Shown: positions 7,791 to 16,626 of the stretch, in pieces | Layout of the letters: each line of letters opens with the position of its first letter | How positions within the stretch are numbered: the stretch's first letter is position 1 | Source of the DNA: Streptomyces sp. NBC_01351 | Lineage (GTDB): Bacteria > Actinomycetota > Actinomycetes > Streptomycetales > Streptomycetaceae | DNA length: 64,000 nucleotides | Direction of reading: 5' to 3' | NCBI RefSeq assembly: GCF_036237315.1 | Contig: NZ_CP108356.1 | Location: 992,001-1,056,000 of the forward strand | Made by a program: the position numbers and the translations under genes | Notes under the pieces: model-generated | Database searches by the model: none | Told to the model about the DNA's origin: nothing | The model's input: the letters and a program-made list of their open reading frames with translations, nothing else

Positions 7791-9116
7791 GTGTTCTTCA
7801 CCGATCGGGCCGACGCGGGTCGGCGTCTCGCCGCGGCGCTACGACATGTGGCGACGGAGGATCCGGTCGTCCTTGGGCTGCCCCGGGGCGGGGTACCGGT
7901 GGCCTTCCAGGTGGCGCGGGAGCTCGGGGCTCCGCTGGACGTGATCGTCGTGCGCAAGCTCGGGGTCCCCTACCACCAGGAGCTGGGCTTCGGGGCCATC
8001 GGCGAGGGCGGCGTACGGATCATCAGCGAGGACATCGTCCGCCAGGCCCGGGTGGCCCCCGAGGACGTAGCCGCCGTGGAACGCAGCGCGCAGGAGGCCC
8101 TCGGCCGGCAGGCGCACCGCCTGCGCGAGGGCCGGCCGCGGCTCTCCCTCGTCGGGCGCACCGCGATCGTGGTGGACGACGGGATCGCCACGGGCGCCAC
8201 CGCGGCCGCCGCGTGCGAGGTCGCCCGCGCGCAGGGAGCGTCCCGCGTGGTGCTCGCCGCGCCGGTGGCTCCGCCGGACGCGGTCGCGTGGCTGCGCGGC
8301 GCGGCCGACGAGGTGGTGTGCCTGTCCACGCCGCGTGCCTTCCGGGCGGTGGGCGAGTGGTACCAGGACTTCTCCCAGACCGCCGACGAGGAGGTCGTCG
8401 CCCTGCTGGCGGAGGCCGGGACCCACGCCCCGCGCCCCACCGAAGCCGAAGCCGACGTGGAGGTCGAGGTGGAGGTAGAGGTCGACCGGGGCGCGCTGCG
8501 GCTGGCCGGGGACCTCGCCCTGCCGGAGGCCGCCGGGAACACCGGGAACTCCGGTGCGGTCGTCATGTTCGCCCACGGCTCCGGCAGCAGCCGCCGCAGC
8601 CCCCGCAACCGCGCCGTGGCGGCCGCGCTGAACCGGGCGGGCCTGGGCACCCTGCTCTTCGACCTGCTCACGCCCTCCGAGGAGGCCGACCGGTCGAACG
8701 TGTTCGCCGTCGAGCCCCTGGCCGGGCGCCTCTCGGACGCGACGCGCTGGCTGCGGAGCACGTACGCGCCCGGGGCCATCGGCTACTTCGGGGCGAGCAC
8801 GGGAGCCGCGGCCGCGCTGCTGGCCGCCGCGCGGCCCGACGCGGAGATCGGCGCCGTGGTCTCCCGGGGCGGCCGCCCGGACCTGGCCGGGCCGTGGCTG
8901 GGCGACGTACGGGCGCCCACGCTGCTCATCGTCGGCGGCCGCGATACGACGGTGCTGGAACTCAACCGGCAGGCGAAGGCGGAGCTGCGCTGCGAGAACC
9001 GGCTCGACGTGGTCCCGGGCGCCACGCACCTCTTCGAGGAGCCGGGGGCGCTCGACGAGGTCGCGGAACTGGCCCGGGAGTGGTTCACCCGCCACTTGGC
9101 GAACGCGGCAAGATAA
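7791..9116 (+). CDS. Phosphoribosyltransferase / dienelactone-hydrolase-like fusion protein
   Basis: 441 residues in two domains. Residues 1 to about 210 are a type I phosphoribosyltransferase fold with the PRPP loop VVDDGIATGATAAAA. After an acidic EVEVEVEV linker (about 222-232) comes an alpha/beta hydrolase with MFAHGSGSSRRSPRN, the nucleophile elbow GASTGAAAA and a C-terminal ATHLFEEPGALDE holding the likely catalytic His. Such fusions occur in actinobacteria; the physiological substrate is unknown. The GTG at 7791 is preceded by a GGACGGGGG run. Upstream lies only the 13-bp repeat array, so its promoter must be in or next to the repeats. Confidence 0.85.
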   Translation: MFFTDRADAGRRLAAALRHVATEDPVVLGLPRGGVPVAFQVARELGAPLDVIVVRKLGVPYHQELGFGAIGEGGVRIISEDIVRQARVAPEDVAAVERSAQEALGRQAHRLREGRPRLSLVGRTAIVVDDGIATGATAAAACEVARAQGASRVVLAAPVAPPDAVAWLRGAADEVVCLSTPRAFRAVGEWYQDFSQTADEEVVALLAEAGTHAPRPTEAEADVEVEVEVEVDRGALRLAGDLALPEAAGNTGNSGAVVMFAHGSGSSRRSPRNRAVAAALNRAGLGTLLFDLLTPSEEADRSNVFAVEPLAGRLSDATRWLRSTYAPGAIGYFGASTGAAAALLAAARPDAEIGAVVSRGGRPDLAGPWLGDVRAPTLLIVGGRDTTVLELNRQAKAELRCENRLDVVPGATHLFEEPGALDEVAELAREWFTRHLANAAR

Positions 9117-9224
9117 CAGCCTTCTCCGGGCCCGCCCGATTGTTTGTCCAAGGGTGATGGTCCTCCCGTACGGACACCACAGGTGGCCTAGCGTCCCGTG
9201 ACACCCACGGAGCGAGGAGGCACT

Positions 9225-10028
9225 GTGCTGTCACTGCGGTGGCGATCCATCAACAGCCTGTCGGTGGCCACGCGGCACACGATCGCGAACGGTGTCGTCA
9301 TCACCGCCCTCGCCGTCACCCTGATCGCGCTGCTGATTCCCGTCGAGGGATTCGGCAGCCGGACCCCGGCCGGAAGCGCGGCAGGGACCGCGGGCGCGGC
9401 GGGCGAGGACGACGGCGCCGGGACCATGAGCACGGCGTACGGGCCGTTGACCGCCGCGGACCGGGACTTCGTCCGCAAGGTCCGGCTGGCCGGGCTGTGG
9501 GAGCTGCCCGCCGGCCGGCAGGCCCAGCAGCGCGGGACGCGCGCCTCGGTGCGCACGGCCGGGGATCACCTCGTCGAGGGCCACACCGACCTGGACCAGC
9601 AGGTCATCCGCGTCGGCCAGGCCCTCGGCGTCGACCTGCCCAATCAGCCCACCTCGCAACAGCAGGAATGGCTGGGGCAGCTGACGCAGGCTCAGGGAGA
9701 CGCGTACGAAAGGCTGTTCATCCAGCTCCTGCGCCGGGCGCACGGGAAGGTGTTCGCGCTGCTGGCCGGGGTGCGGGCACAGACCCGCAACTCCATGGTC
9801 CGCGCCCTCGCCACCTCCGCCAACGCCACGGTCCTGGACCACATCACGGTCCTGGAGGAGAGCGGTCTGGTCGACTTCGACGCGCTCTCCGACGCGAGCC
9901 CGGTGCCGTCGCCGGCCCGCTCCTCCCCTGCCGTTCCCGCACCGGCCGCCCCGTCCCCGGCCCCCTCCTCCCCCGCTCCCCCGATCCCATCGAGGAAGAA
10001 GTCATCGCATGAGTCGACAGGGTCATGA
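9225..10028 (+). CDS. DUF4142-domain membrane-anchored protein
   Basis: 267 residues. GTG at 9225 is preferred over GTG at 9198 because GAGGAGG ends 4 bases upstream. One N-terminal membrane segment (ANGVVITALAVTLIALLIPV) is followed by a helical DUF4142 domain (about residues 75-210: LTAADRDFVRKVRLAGLWEL, ... VLDHITVLEESG) and a Pro/Ser/Ala-rich tail typical of a cell-wall-spanning linker. It overlaps the DUF1996 gene by 20 bases. The biological role of the family is not established; stress-related and secreted functions have been proposed. Confidence 0.85.
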   Translation: MLSLRWRSINSLSVATRHTIANGVVITALAVTLIALLIPVEGFGSRTPAGSAAGTAGAAGEDDGAGTMSTAYGPLTAADRDFVRKVRLAGLWELPAGRQAQQRGTRASVRTAGDHLVEGHTDLDQQVIRVGQALGVDLPNQPTSQQQEWLGQLTQAQGDAYERLFIQLLRRAHGKVFALLAGVRAQTRNSMVRALATSANATVLDHITVLEESGLVDFDALSDASPVPSPARSSPAVPAPAAPSPAPSSPAPPIPSRKKSSHESTGS

Positions 10029-11355
10029 ACGCCGCCGAATGCCGGGCGCACTGCTCGCCGTGGTCTCCGCTCTGGCGCTGGGCGCCGGCGGGGTCGCCGT
10101 CGTCGCGGGCAACGCCTCCGCAGGACAGGACGACGACGGGGCAGGGCAGTTGACGGCCACGATCGACTGCCCGGACATCGGAACGCGGCTCACTTCCGTC
10201 CCCGAGCAGGCGAAGGCCGAGGTCGACGAGGGCCTCGCCCAGCTGGACGTCCAGGTGGCCGACGCCTACCGGCGGCTCGCGGCCGGTGAGGCGCGGGGAG
10301 ACGCCCTCCTCGGCGAGCTCCGCCGGCAGCGCGATACGACCATCAACCGGCTGGCCGACGCGGTGGGCCGGTCCGGCGGGCGTCCCGACGAGCTCACGGA
10401 CTTGAGCGGCTGCCGGATGAAGCAGGCTCCCGCCGAGGACGCGACGGCCGGGGAACCGGCCTCCGTACGCAAGGGAGGTCCCGCGCGCAGCGACTTCGTC
10501 TCCATCACCAAGGTCCGGCCGAACGTGCGCACCCCCGCGCCGTCGGCGGACGCCTCCAAGGGCACGTTCACCTCGAAGTGCGGCCGCAACGAGAACGGCC
10601 ACTTCAACCCCGACAACGTCATCGTGGCGCCCGGCGTCTCCAACGGCGCCCACCACATGCACGACTACGTGGGCAACGTGTCCACGGACGCCTTCTCCAC
10701 CAACAACAGCCTCGCCGCCGCCGGCACCACCTGTGCCAACGGCGACCAGTCCAGCTACTACTGGCCGGTGCTGCGGCTGCGCGACGGGAAGGCCGAGCGG
10801 GACGCCCGGGCTCCCGGCGGCGGCCAGGACGGCAACGTGGGCACCATCCTGCGGCCCAAGCAGGTCACCCTCACCTTCCAGGGCAGTCCCGTAGGCCGGG
10901 TCACGGCGATGCCCCGCTTCCTGCGGGTCATCACGGGCGACGCGAAGGCGTTCACCAACGGCACGGCCAACGCCAACGCCTCGTGGAGCTGCACCGGTTT
11001 CGAGGACCGGCAGCTGAAGGACAAGTACCCGATCTGTCCGAAGGGCAGCGACGTGGTCCGCACCTTCACCTTTCAGAGCTGCTGGGACGGGCGGAACACC
11101 GACAGCGCCAACCACCGTACGCACATGGCCTTCACGGACCGCGCGGGCCGCTGCCCGAAGGGCTTCACCGCGGTGCCGCAGCTGGTGCAGCGGATCACCT
11201 ACGGCATCGCGCCGGGCGCCCGGTTCGCCGTGGACAGCTTCCCCGAGCAGCTGCACAAGCCGGTGACCGACCACGGTGACTTCATCAACGTGATGTCGCC
11301 CGGCCTGATGGACAGGGCCGTGGACTGCGTCAACTCCGGCCGTAGCTGCCGCTGA
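10009..11355 (+). CDS. Secreted DUF1996-domain protein
   Basis: 448 residues with an N-terminal signal sequence (hydrophobic ALLAVVSALALGAGGVAVVAG ending in NASAG). The DUF1996 domain occupies about residues 180-440 and includes GHFNPDNVIVAPG, the His-rich NGAHHMHDYVGN, and several Cys (TTCANGDQSS, WSCTG, YPICPKG, FQSCWDGRNTD) likely forming disulfides. The family resembles fungal and bacterial extracellular wall-associated proteins of unknown activity. The ATG at 10009 follows GAGGAAG and overlaps the DUF4142 gene, so the two are co-translated. A strong terminator follows at 11407-11444. Confidence 0.88.
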   Translation: MSRQGHERRRMPGALLAVVSALALGAGGVAVVAGNASAGQDDDGAGQLTATIDCPDIGTRLTSVPEQAKAEVDEGLAQLDVQVADAYRRLAAGEARGDALLGELRRQRDTTINRLADAVGRSGGRPDELTDLSGCRMKQAPAEDATAGEPASVRKGGPARSDFVSITKVRPNVRTPAPSADASKGTFTSKCGRNENGHFNPDNVIVAPGVSNGAHHMHDYVGNVSTDAFSTNNSLAAAGTTCANGDQSSYYWPVLRLRDGKAERDARAPGGGQDGNVGTILRPKQVTLTFQGSPVGRVTAMPRFLRVITGDAKAFTNGTANANASWSCTGFEDRQLKDKYPICPKGSDVVRTFTFQSCWDGRNTDSANHRTHMAFTDRAGRCPKGFTAVPQLVQRITYGIAPGARFAVDSFPEQLHKPVTDHGDFINVMSPGLMDRAVDCVNSGRSCR

Positions 11356-11406
11356 GCTCCCGGGGCGGGCGCCCCCTCCCCCTGCCGCCGCGCCCGACCC
11401 GGGAAA

Positions 11407-11444
11407 GGTGTTGGCCCGGAGCCCTCAGGCTCCGGGCCAACACC
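11407..11444. terminator. Bidirectional terminator hairpin
   Basis: Perfect 17-bp stem (11407-11423 with 11428-11444) with a CTCA tetraloop, placed between the convergent DUF1996 and PucR genes. It is one of the strongest hairpins in the window. Confidence 0.9.
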
Positions 11445-11470
11445 GCGTGCTCCCCTCCTTGCGTTTCCGG

Positions 11471-12613
11471 CTACAGGCCGTTGACGCGGGCCATCCGATC
11501 GACGACCACGGGCGTGAAGTCGGCCGTGACCACGCGGGGCGTCCGGCGGCCCACCCGCGAGTGCCGGCGCCGCACTTGGGCCATCAGCCGGCGGCTGCGC
11601 AGGGCCATCTCCAGTTCGAACCGGGTGCGGGGGTCCCGGAGCCCCGTTCCGAAGAGCTTCTCCAGCTGGCGCATCCGGTAGCGCACGGTCTGCGGGTGGA
11701 CGCTGAGGGCCTTGGCGGCCTCGGGGGCTCCGCCGCCTTCCAGCCAGGCGAGCAGGGTCACCTCCAGCCGTTCGCTCTGGCGGGGGGTCAGGTCCGCCAG
11801 TGGGCGCAGCCACCGGGCGGCCAGCGCGTGGGCCAGGGGCTCGTCCTGGAGCAGCAGCAGGGTGGAGAGGTGGTCGTCCACGAAGACGGTCCGGGCGTCC
11901 AGACCGCCGCGGGCGGGAGTCAGGGCGAGCAGGCGCAGCGCCCAGCGCAGCGAGGACGCGGCGTCGCGGAGCGGGACGGCATGGCCGACGGCGGCGCAGC
12001 GGCCGCGCAGCGGGAGTTCCAGGGGGGTCCGGGCGTCCGGGTCGGAGGTCGGAACCAGCAGGCACGGGCGGCCCGCGAACACACCGACGAGGGCGTCCTC
12101 CAGTACGGCTGCCAGCTGCCGCGTCTCACCGGGTGCGGCGAGCGCGATGGCCCGTACGGCCACGGGGAGGGGCCAGCCGGCCGCCTGGGCGAGCTCGGCG
12201 AGGGAGCTCGCGGACGCGGCCCGGTCGTCGGTGAGGGCCGCGAAGAGCTCTTGCCGCGCCTGTGCGCCTACCTGCGATTCCTCCGTTTCGGGTTCCGTGC
12301 CGGATTCGGTGTGGGGATCGGTTTCGGAGCCGTCCCCGGCTTCGGCCCCGGCGTCGGCCCCGGCTTCGGCCCCGGCGTCGGCTCCATCGGCCGGATCGCG
12401 GTAGCCGAGCGCGGTAAGGAGGGCGCCTTCCACCCTCTGTCTGAGCAGTTCGCCGTCAACGGCATCGTTGTCATCGACAAGTTCGGAAAGTTCCGGATCT
12501 CCATGCAGAAGCTCCTCCACTATCTCGGCCGCCAGCGCGGGGAGTTCCCTGCGCAGGACACGGGTCCACTCGCCGCGCGGGCGGGACCAGATGCGGTTCA
12601 GAAGTTCGCACAT
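11471..12613 (-). CDS. PucR-family (CdaR-like) transcriptional regulator
   Basis: 380 residues with the C-terminal PucR helix-turn-helix (about 310-345: APEAAKALSVHPQTVRYRM). The central part resembles a degenerate GGDEF-like PucR sensor region, and an N-terminal helical segment of about 85 residues precedes it. An acidic low-complexity stretch (about residues 75-115, repeats of DAGAEAGA then ETDPHTESGTEPETEE) separates the parts. ATG at 12613. It is divergent from the haem-b membrane protein and electron-transfer genes and is a natural candidate for their regulator (inference). A GATAAT -10-like element lies about 85 bases upstream. Confidence 0.88.
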   Translation of the reverse strand: MCELLNRIWSRPRGEWTRVLRRELPALAAEIVEELLHGDPELSELVDDNDAVDGELLRQRVEGALLTALGYRDPADGADAGAEAGADAGAEAGDGSETDPHTESGTEPETEESQVGAQARQELFAALTDDRAASASSLAELAQAAGWPLPVAVRAIALAAPGETRQLAAVLEDALVGVFAGRPCLLVPTSDPDARTPLELPLRGRCAAVGHAVPLRDAASSLRWALRLLALTPARGGLDARTVFVDDHLSTLLLLQDEPLAHALAARWLRPLADLTPRQSERLEVTLLAWLEGGGAPEAAKALSVHPQTVRYRMRQLEKLFGTGLRDPRTRFELEMALRSRRLMAQVRRRHSRVGRRTPRVVTADFTPVVVDRMARVNGL

Positions 12614-12693
12614 CGTTACCTCGTTCGTGCCGGTGAGGTCTTGACGAAGGGGAGTCTTCCGGTCTTGTTCGATGCGCCGGAGACGCGGTGCGA

Positions 12694-12725
12694 GAAATTA
12701 TCACGTTTCGATAAATCCTGTGGAG
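12694..12725. promoter_or_regulatory. AT-rich divergent promoter/operator between pucR-like and electron-transfer genes
   Basis: The only AT-rich patch in this 190-base gap. On the minus strand TCCACA, 16 bases and GATAAT make a plausible promoter for the PucR gene. Two overlapping inverted repeats are present: GAAA-N8-TTTC (12694-12709) and TTATC-N7-GATAA (12698-12714). Either could be an operator. Confidence 0.45.
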
Positions 12726-12803
12726 GTGCCGCACAGGTCCACGATGCTTCTGCACTCCGTCCCCAAGACCCGTCTGTCGGCTCGGAGTTCACAGGAGAAC
12801 CGG

Positions 12804-13613
12804 ATGCCTCTGCCCCAGCCGCACCCACCCCGCTCGCACCGGGCCCGGCGCCGCCGCCCCGGCGCGCTCAGCCTCGCGGCCGCCGCCCTCGTCTCCACCG
12901 TCGTCGCGGCCCGCGCCGGCGCCCTGACCCACCTCTGGGAGTTCCTCGACTTCGGGGCGGGCGTCCTCTCGCTCGTCTCGCTCACCGCCACCGTCCTGTG
13001 GGGGCTGATGGCCGCCGACCGGGCCGTTCTGGGGTCGGGCCACCGGCTGCTCGCCCAGGGCGTGCACCGCGGCCTGGCCGTGGCCGGGCTGGGCTTCCTG
13101 GCCCTCCACATCTGGGTCAAGGTGGCGGAGGGGAGAACGGGCACGGCCGCGGCGGCGGTTCCGTTCGCCGACGGGGAGCAGCCGTTCCTGATCGGCCTCG
13201 GCACACTGGCCGGGTACCTCTTCGTGGCCGTCGCGGTGTCCGGCGGGGTGCGCAGCGCGTTCGCCACCCGGAGCCGCTCGCTGTGGTGGCGGGCGCTGCA
13301 CCTCGGTGCCTACCCGGCGTGGGGCGCATCCCTGGTGCACGGCCTGAAGTCGGGCCGCCCGGCGGGCGCGTGGGTGACGACGGCCTACGCGCTGTGCCTG
13401 GTCGGGGTGGCCGCCGTCCTCGTGCTCCGCCTCAAGTCCACGGTGCGCGGGGTGGCTTCGCCTCCCATCGCCCCGCCCGCGGACGCCGGGAAATCGATCG
13501 GCCGGCGCATACCGGTGCGTCGCCGGGCATCCGGGCGCCGTACGTCCTTGCGCAGGGCTGCGGTCCATGCTCCCCGGGTCGAGGAACTCGCCGGCCAGGA
13601 GCGGTGGAGGTGA
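12804..13613 (+). CDS. Ferric-reductase/cytochrome-b-like haem membrane protein
   Basis: 269 residues from the ATG at 12804, chosen because AGGAG lies 6 bases upstream. About six membrane helices are visible. Conserved His pairs on separate helices (GVHRGLAVAGLG and FLALHIWVKV; WWRALHLGAY and SLVHGLKSG) match bis-haem-b coordination in ferric-reductase-like transmembrane domains. The C-terminal 60 residues are Arg-rich and cytoplasmic, a possible docking site. The stop overlaps the start of the NuoF-like gene (GTGA), so the two are made together and probably pass electrons from NAD(P)H through Fe-S/flavin centres to the membrane haem. Electron acceptor unknown. Confidence 0.8.
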   Translation: MPLPQPHPPRSHRARRRRPGALSLAAAALVSTVVAARAGALTHLWEFLDFGAGVLSLVSLTATVLWGLMAADRAVLGSGHRLLAQGVHRGLAVAGLGFLALHIWVKVAEGRTGTAAAAVPFADGEQPFLIGLGTLAGYLFVAVAVSGGVRSAFATRSRSLWWRALHLGAYPAWGASLVHGLKSGRPAGAWVTTAYALCLVGVAAVLVLRLKSTVRGVASPPIAPPADAGKSIGRRIPVRRRASGRRTSLRRAAVHAPRVEELAGQERWR

Positions 13614-15058
13614 CCGCCGGACCGCGCCCGGGCCTCGGCTGCGTGGGCGCTCCGAGGCTGCTGGCCGGGCTGGACCGGGCCGCCCGGCTCGACCGCGAGG
13701 CGCATCTGGCCGTGCACGGCACGCTGCCCCGGCAATGTCTGGAGGAACTGGTCACCCTCGCCGATGAGATCGACCTGCGGGGGCGGGGCGGGGCCGGTTT
13801 CCCCTTCGCGCGGAAGCTGCGTGCGGTCGCCCGGTCGGCCCGGGGGCGGGACGGGCTCACGGCCGTGGTCGTCAACGGCAGTGAGGGCGAGCCGAGTTGC
13901 CTCAAGGACACGGCGCTCCTGCTGCACGCCCCGCACCTCGTGCTCGACGGGGCCCTGCTGGCCGCCGGCGCGCTCGGCGCCGAGGAGGTGGCCGTGGCCG
14001 TCACGCGGCCGGACGTGGAGCAGTCGGTACGCGAAGCCGTCGCGGAACGCGGTCCCGCGGGCCGCCGGGTCCGCGTGGCGAGGCTGCCCGAGCGCTTCGT
14101 GACGGGCGAGGGGACGGCCCTGGTGGACGGCCTGAACGGCGGCGCCGCGCTGCCGTCGGGGCAGAAGGTGCGGACCAGCGAACGCGGCCTGGGCGGCTTG
14201 CCCACCCTGCTCTCGAACACCGAGACCTTCGCCCAACTCGCCGTCGCCGCACGGCTCGGCGCGCGGGAGTACCGGACGGCCGGTCTGCCGGCCGAGCCGG
14301 GCACCGTCCTGCTGACGGTCGCCGGTTCCACGGTCGTCGAGGTGCCGACCGGCGCCTCCCTCTCCTACGTGCTCCAGCTGTGCGGAGCCGAGCCCGGTCA
14401 GGGCGTACTGGTCGGCGGCTACCACGGAAGGTGGCTGGACCCGGGGTCCGCGCGCGCCGCGCAGGTGTCCCGGCAGGCCCTCGCCGCCCTCGGCGCGGTC
14501 CTGGGGGCGGGGGCGGTGCTGCCGCTGCCCGAGGACACCTGCCCCGCCGGGGAGGTGGCCCGGGTGACCCGGTGGATGGCGAGGGAGTCGGCGGGCCAGT
14601 GCGGGCCCTGCGTACGGGGGCTGCCCGCGCTGGCCGACGTACTGGAGGACTCCGTGCGGGGCGGGGGCCGCGCAGCCCTCGAAGCGGTGGAGGCGCGGCT
14701 GCGGGCGGTCCGGGGCCGGGGTGCCTGTAGCCATCCCGACGGGACCTCGCAGTTCGTGGCCTCTGCCCTGTCCGCGTTCCCGGAGGAGTTCCGCGACCAC
14801 GCGCTGGGCAGCGGCTGCGGGCGGCGGGTGCTGGGGGCGCTGCCGCTCCCCCGGGACGAGAGTCCGGAGCGGCTGGTCGTGGACTGGACGCTGTGCCGGG
14901 GGCACGGGCTGTGCGTGGACGTCCTCCCCGATGTCGTGCGCCTGGACGCGGACGGCTATCCGGCGGAGGCGTCCATGGCGGTGCCGGCGCGACTGCGCCC
15001 GAAGGCACTGCGCGCGGTCCGGCGCTGCCCGGCACTCGCGCTGCGCATTCAGGGCTGA
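13610..15058 (+). CDS. NuoF-like (complex I 51-kDa) flavoprotein fused to a C-terminal ferredoxin
   Basis: 482 residues; GTG at 13610 with AGGAG 8 bases upstream. The N-terminal half is the FMN/NADH-binding fold of NuoF (DLRGRGGAGFPFARKL, VVNGSEGEPSCLKD), then an SLBB-like segment and the N3-type Fe-S region. Here the family motif SCGxCxPC reads SAGQCGPC: the first ligand Cys is Ala, though two Cys and the distal GACSHP Cys remain. The last 65 residues are a small ferredoxin (VVDWTLCRGHGLCVDV ... RRCPALAL), probably [3Fe-4S]. The upstream gene is a haem-b membrane protein, so I infer a soluble electron-input module. It differs from true NuoF in lacking any other complex I gene nearby. Confidence 0.85.
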   Translation: MTAGPRPGLGCVGAPRLLAGLDRAARLDREAHLAVHGTLPRQCLEELVTLADEIDLRGRGGAGFPFARKLRAVARSARGRDGLTAVVVNGSEGEPSCLKDTALLLHAPHLVLDGALLAAGALGAEEVAVAVTRPDVEQSVREAVAERGPAGRRVRVARLPERFVTGEGTALVDGLNGGAALPSGQKVRTSERGLGGLPTLLSNTETFAQLAVAARLGAREYRTAGLPAEPGTVLLTVAGSTVVEVPTGASLSYVLQLCGAEPGQGVLVGGYHGRWLDPGSARAAQVSRQALAALGAVLGAGAVLPLPEDTCPAGEVARVTRWMARESAGQCGPCVRGLPALADVLEDSVRGGGRAALEAVEARLRAVRGRGACSHPDGTSQFVASALSAFPEEFRDHALGSGCGRRVLGALPLPRDESPERLVVDWTLCRGHGLCVDVLPDVVRLDADGYPAEASMAVPARLRPKALRAVRRCPALALRIQG

Positions 15059-15207
15059 GCCCCGTTTGGCGTGATCGGACAAATTCCGGGCGATGTTCAC
15101 TTCCGCCGCACCGTTCCCCGTATCAATGACGAAGCACAGAAACATTGAAACACCGGAACACGAGAACACGGGAACGAATCCGAGCGAATCCGAAGGAGCG
15201 ATCGATC

Positions 15208-16152
15208 GTGAAGAGAATACGGAGTGGGATGCTCTCCGGGTCGGCTGTCGCAGTTCTGCTGCTGACGGCCGGATGCGGCTACGGCGGGGATTCCGCGGGG
15301 AAATCGGGCGGGGCCGCGCCGGTGGCCGACAGCGCGAAGATCGGGTCCGCGTACGATACGGGCGGCGCCGGCTACGGAAGCGATCCGGGCACCGTCACGG
15401 CGGCCGGGGCGGGGCAGTTGAAGGTGCGGGACATCCCGGCCGTGGGCGCCGCCGTCACCGACGGGGAGGGCCGCACCCTCTACCGGTTCGACAAGGACAC
15501 GGCCGAGCCCCCCAAGTCCAACTGCGACGGGGACTGCGCCAAGGCCTGGCCCCCGGTCGCGGCGGACGACGCCACGGCGGGCGAGGGCATCGAGGCGGGC
15601 CTCCTCGGATCGGTGCTCCGGGCCGACGGAACCCGCCAGCTGACCCTGGCCGGCCGGCCCGTGTACCGCTACGCCAAGGACACCGCGGCGGGCGAAGCGC
15701 TCGGGGAGGGTGTCGGCGGAACGTGGCACGTGGTGGGGGCGGACGGAAATCCGGCGGCGGGCGCCCCTCCGGCCGAGGCGGAGAAGCCCGGCGCCGAGCT
15801 GTCCGTCGTACAGAACCCGACGCTCGGCGGAATTCTCGCGGATGCGGAGGGCCGCACCTTGTACCGGTTCGACAAGGACAGCGCCTGGCCGATGAAGATC
15901 GGCTGTCTGGATTCCTGCCTGGACACCTGGAAACCCGCCGAGCCGGTCGACAAGGCGAGCATTTCCGGAATAGCCGCCGAATTGGTCGGATCGGTGAAGC
16001 GCCCGGACGGTACGGAACAATTGACGATCGACTGCTGGCCCGTCTACACGTTCACGGGCGACAAACAACCCGGGGACATCAGCGGCCAGGGAAAGCAGGG
16101 CCTCTGGTTCGCCGTGACGGACAAGGGGAAGAAGGCGAAGTCATCCGTCTAG
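15208..16152 (+). CDS. Secreted lipoprotein with repeated PF03640-type domains
   Basis: 314 residues; GTG at 15208 preceded by AAGGAG. A lipoprotein signal ends at LLTAGC. The mature protein has two related halves, each with an LYRFDKD motif followed by two Cys and a Trp (SNCDGDCAKAWPP; GCLDSCLDTWKPA) and then a second aromatic strand (RPVYRYAKD; WPVYTFTGD). These are the hallmarks of the repeat domain known as Lipoprotein_15/COG4315, whose function is unknown. It follows the haem-b/NuoF-like pair by 149 bases. The Cys pairs could be redox active or structural; a role as an extracytoplasmic partner of the electron-transfer genes is inference. Confidence 0.85.
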   Translation: MKRIRSGMLSGSAVAVLLLTAGCGYGGDSAGKSGGAAPVADSAKIGSAYDTGGAGYGSDPGTVTAAGAGQLKVRDIPAVGAAVTDGEGRTLYRFDKDTAEPPKSNCDGDCAKAWPPVAADDATAGEGIEAGLLGSVLRADGTRQLTLAGRPVYRYAKDTAAGEALGEGVGGTWHVVGADGNPAAGAPPAEAEKPGAELSVVQNPTLGGILADAEGRTLYRFDKDSAWPMKIGCLDSCLDTWKPAEPVDKASISGIAAELVGSVKRPDGTEQLTIDCWPVYTFTGDKQPGDISGQGKQGLWFAVTDKGKKAKSSV

Positions 16153-16172
16153 CACCGACGGCCATCGCCCCC

Positions 16173-16574
16173 TTGGCCCGCGCGGTCGGCGCGGTCGCCG
16201 CGGCGGCGTGCGGTGCGCTGCTCTGCGTCGGAGGATGCGCCGCGCCGGGCCCCGCCCGGGCCCCGGCGACGCGTTCCGTCTCGATCGAGGAGATCGCCTC
16301 GGCCATCGGCTGCACCGCCGAAGTGAGCGTGGAGGCCGAGGAGTTGCGGCAGGGCGGCTGTGAGACCGGGCAGGGGGCCTACCGGATGGCCACCTTCGCC
16401 GCCGACGAGGGGCTCCGCTCCTGGCTGGCCGAGGCCCGCGTGTACGGCGGCAGTTACCTGGTCGGGAACCGCTGGGTGGTGACCACCCGGGAAACCGGCG
16501 CGCTGAGTTCCCTGCGCGACCGCCTGGGCGGCTCCCTGGACACCGGCACCCCGCACGGGCCGCACCACCCGTGA
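16173..16574 (+). CDS. Small lipoprotein, start uncertain
   Basis: About 133 residues. The only common in-frame initiator near the N-terminus is TTG at 16173, 20 bases after the stop of the preceding lipoprotein gene; no good ribosome-binding site is visible, so translation may depend on coupling, or an unusual codon further upstream could be used. The N-terminus has a hydrophobic run and lipobox CVGGC. The rest contains two further Cys (AIGCTAEVSVEAEELRQGGC) and shows no recognised domain. Its position suggests the same transcript as the electron-transfer set. Confidence 0.6.
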   Translation: MARAVGAVAAAACGALLCVGGCAAPGPARAPATRSVSIEEIASAIGCTAEVSVEAEELRQGGCETGQGAYRMATFAADEGLRSWLAEARVYGGSYLVGNRWVVTTRETGALSSLRDRLGGSLDTGTPHGPHHP

Positions 16575-16591
16575 ACCCTGCCCCGGGTCAT

Positions 16592-16618
16592 GTCGCGGAC
16601 GGGCACGCCGTCCGCGAC
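16592..16618. terminator. Bidirectional terminator hairpin
   Basis: Perfect 11-bp stem GTCGCGGACGG / CCGTCCGCGAC with a GCACG loop, between the convergent small-lipoprotein and flavoprotein genes. Confidence 0.8.
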
Positions 16619-16626
16619 GTGGCCCC

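Noticed and set aside
11408..13609. Frame continuing upstream of the NuoF-like gene as one very long protein
   Set aside because: The upstream part lies antisense to PucR or in a wrong frame through the haem protein; the GTG at 13610 has a proper ribosome-binding site.
13392..13613. C-terminal extension of the haem protein as a separate gene
   Set aside because: It is in the same frame as the membrane domain with no start signal and no stop between.
15093..16172. Frame preceding the small lipoprotein as one 490-residue protein
   Set aside because: It reads through the first lipoprotein gene in the wrong frame; only the part after 16173 has a signal peptide and lipobox.
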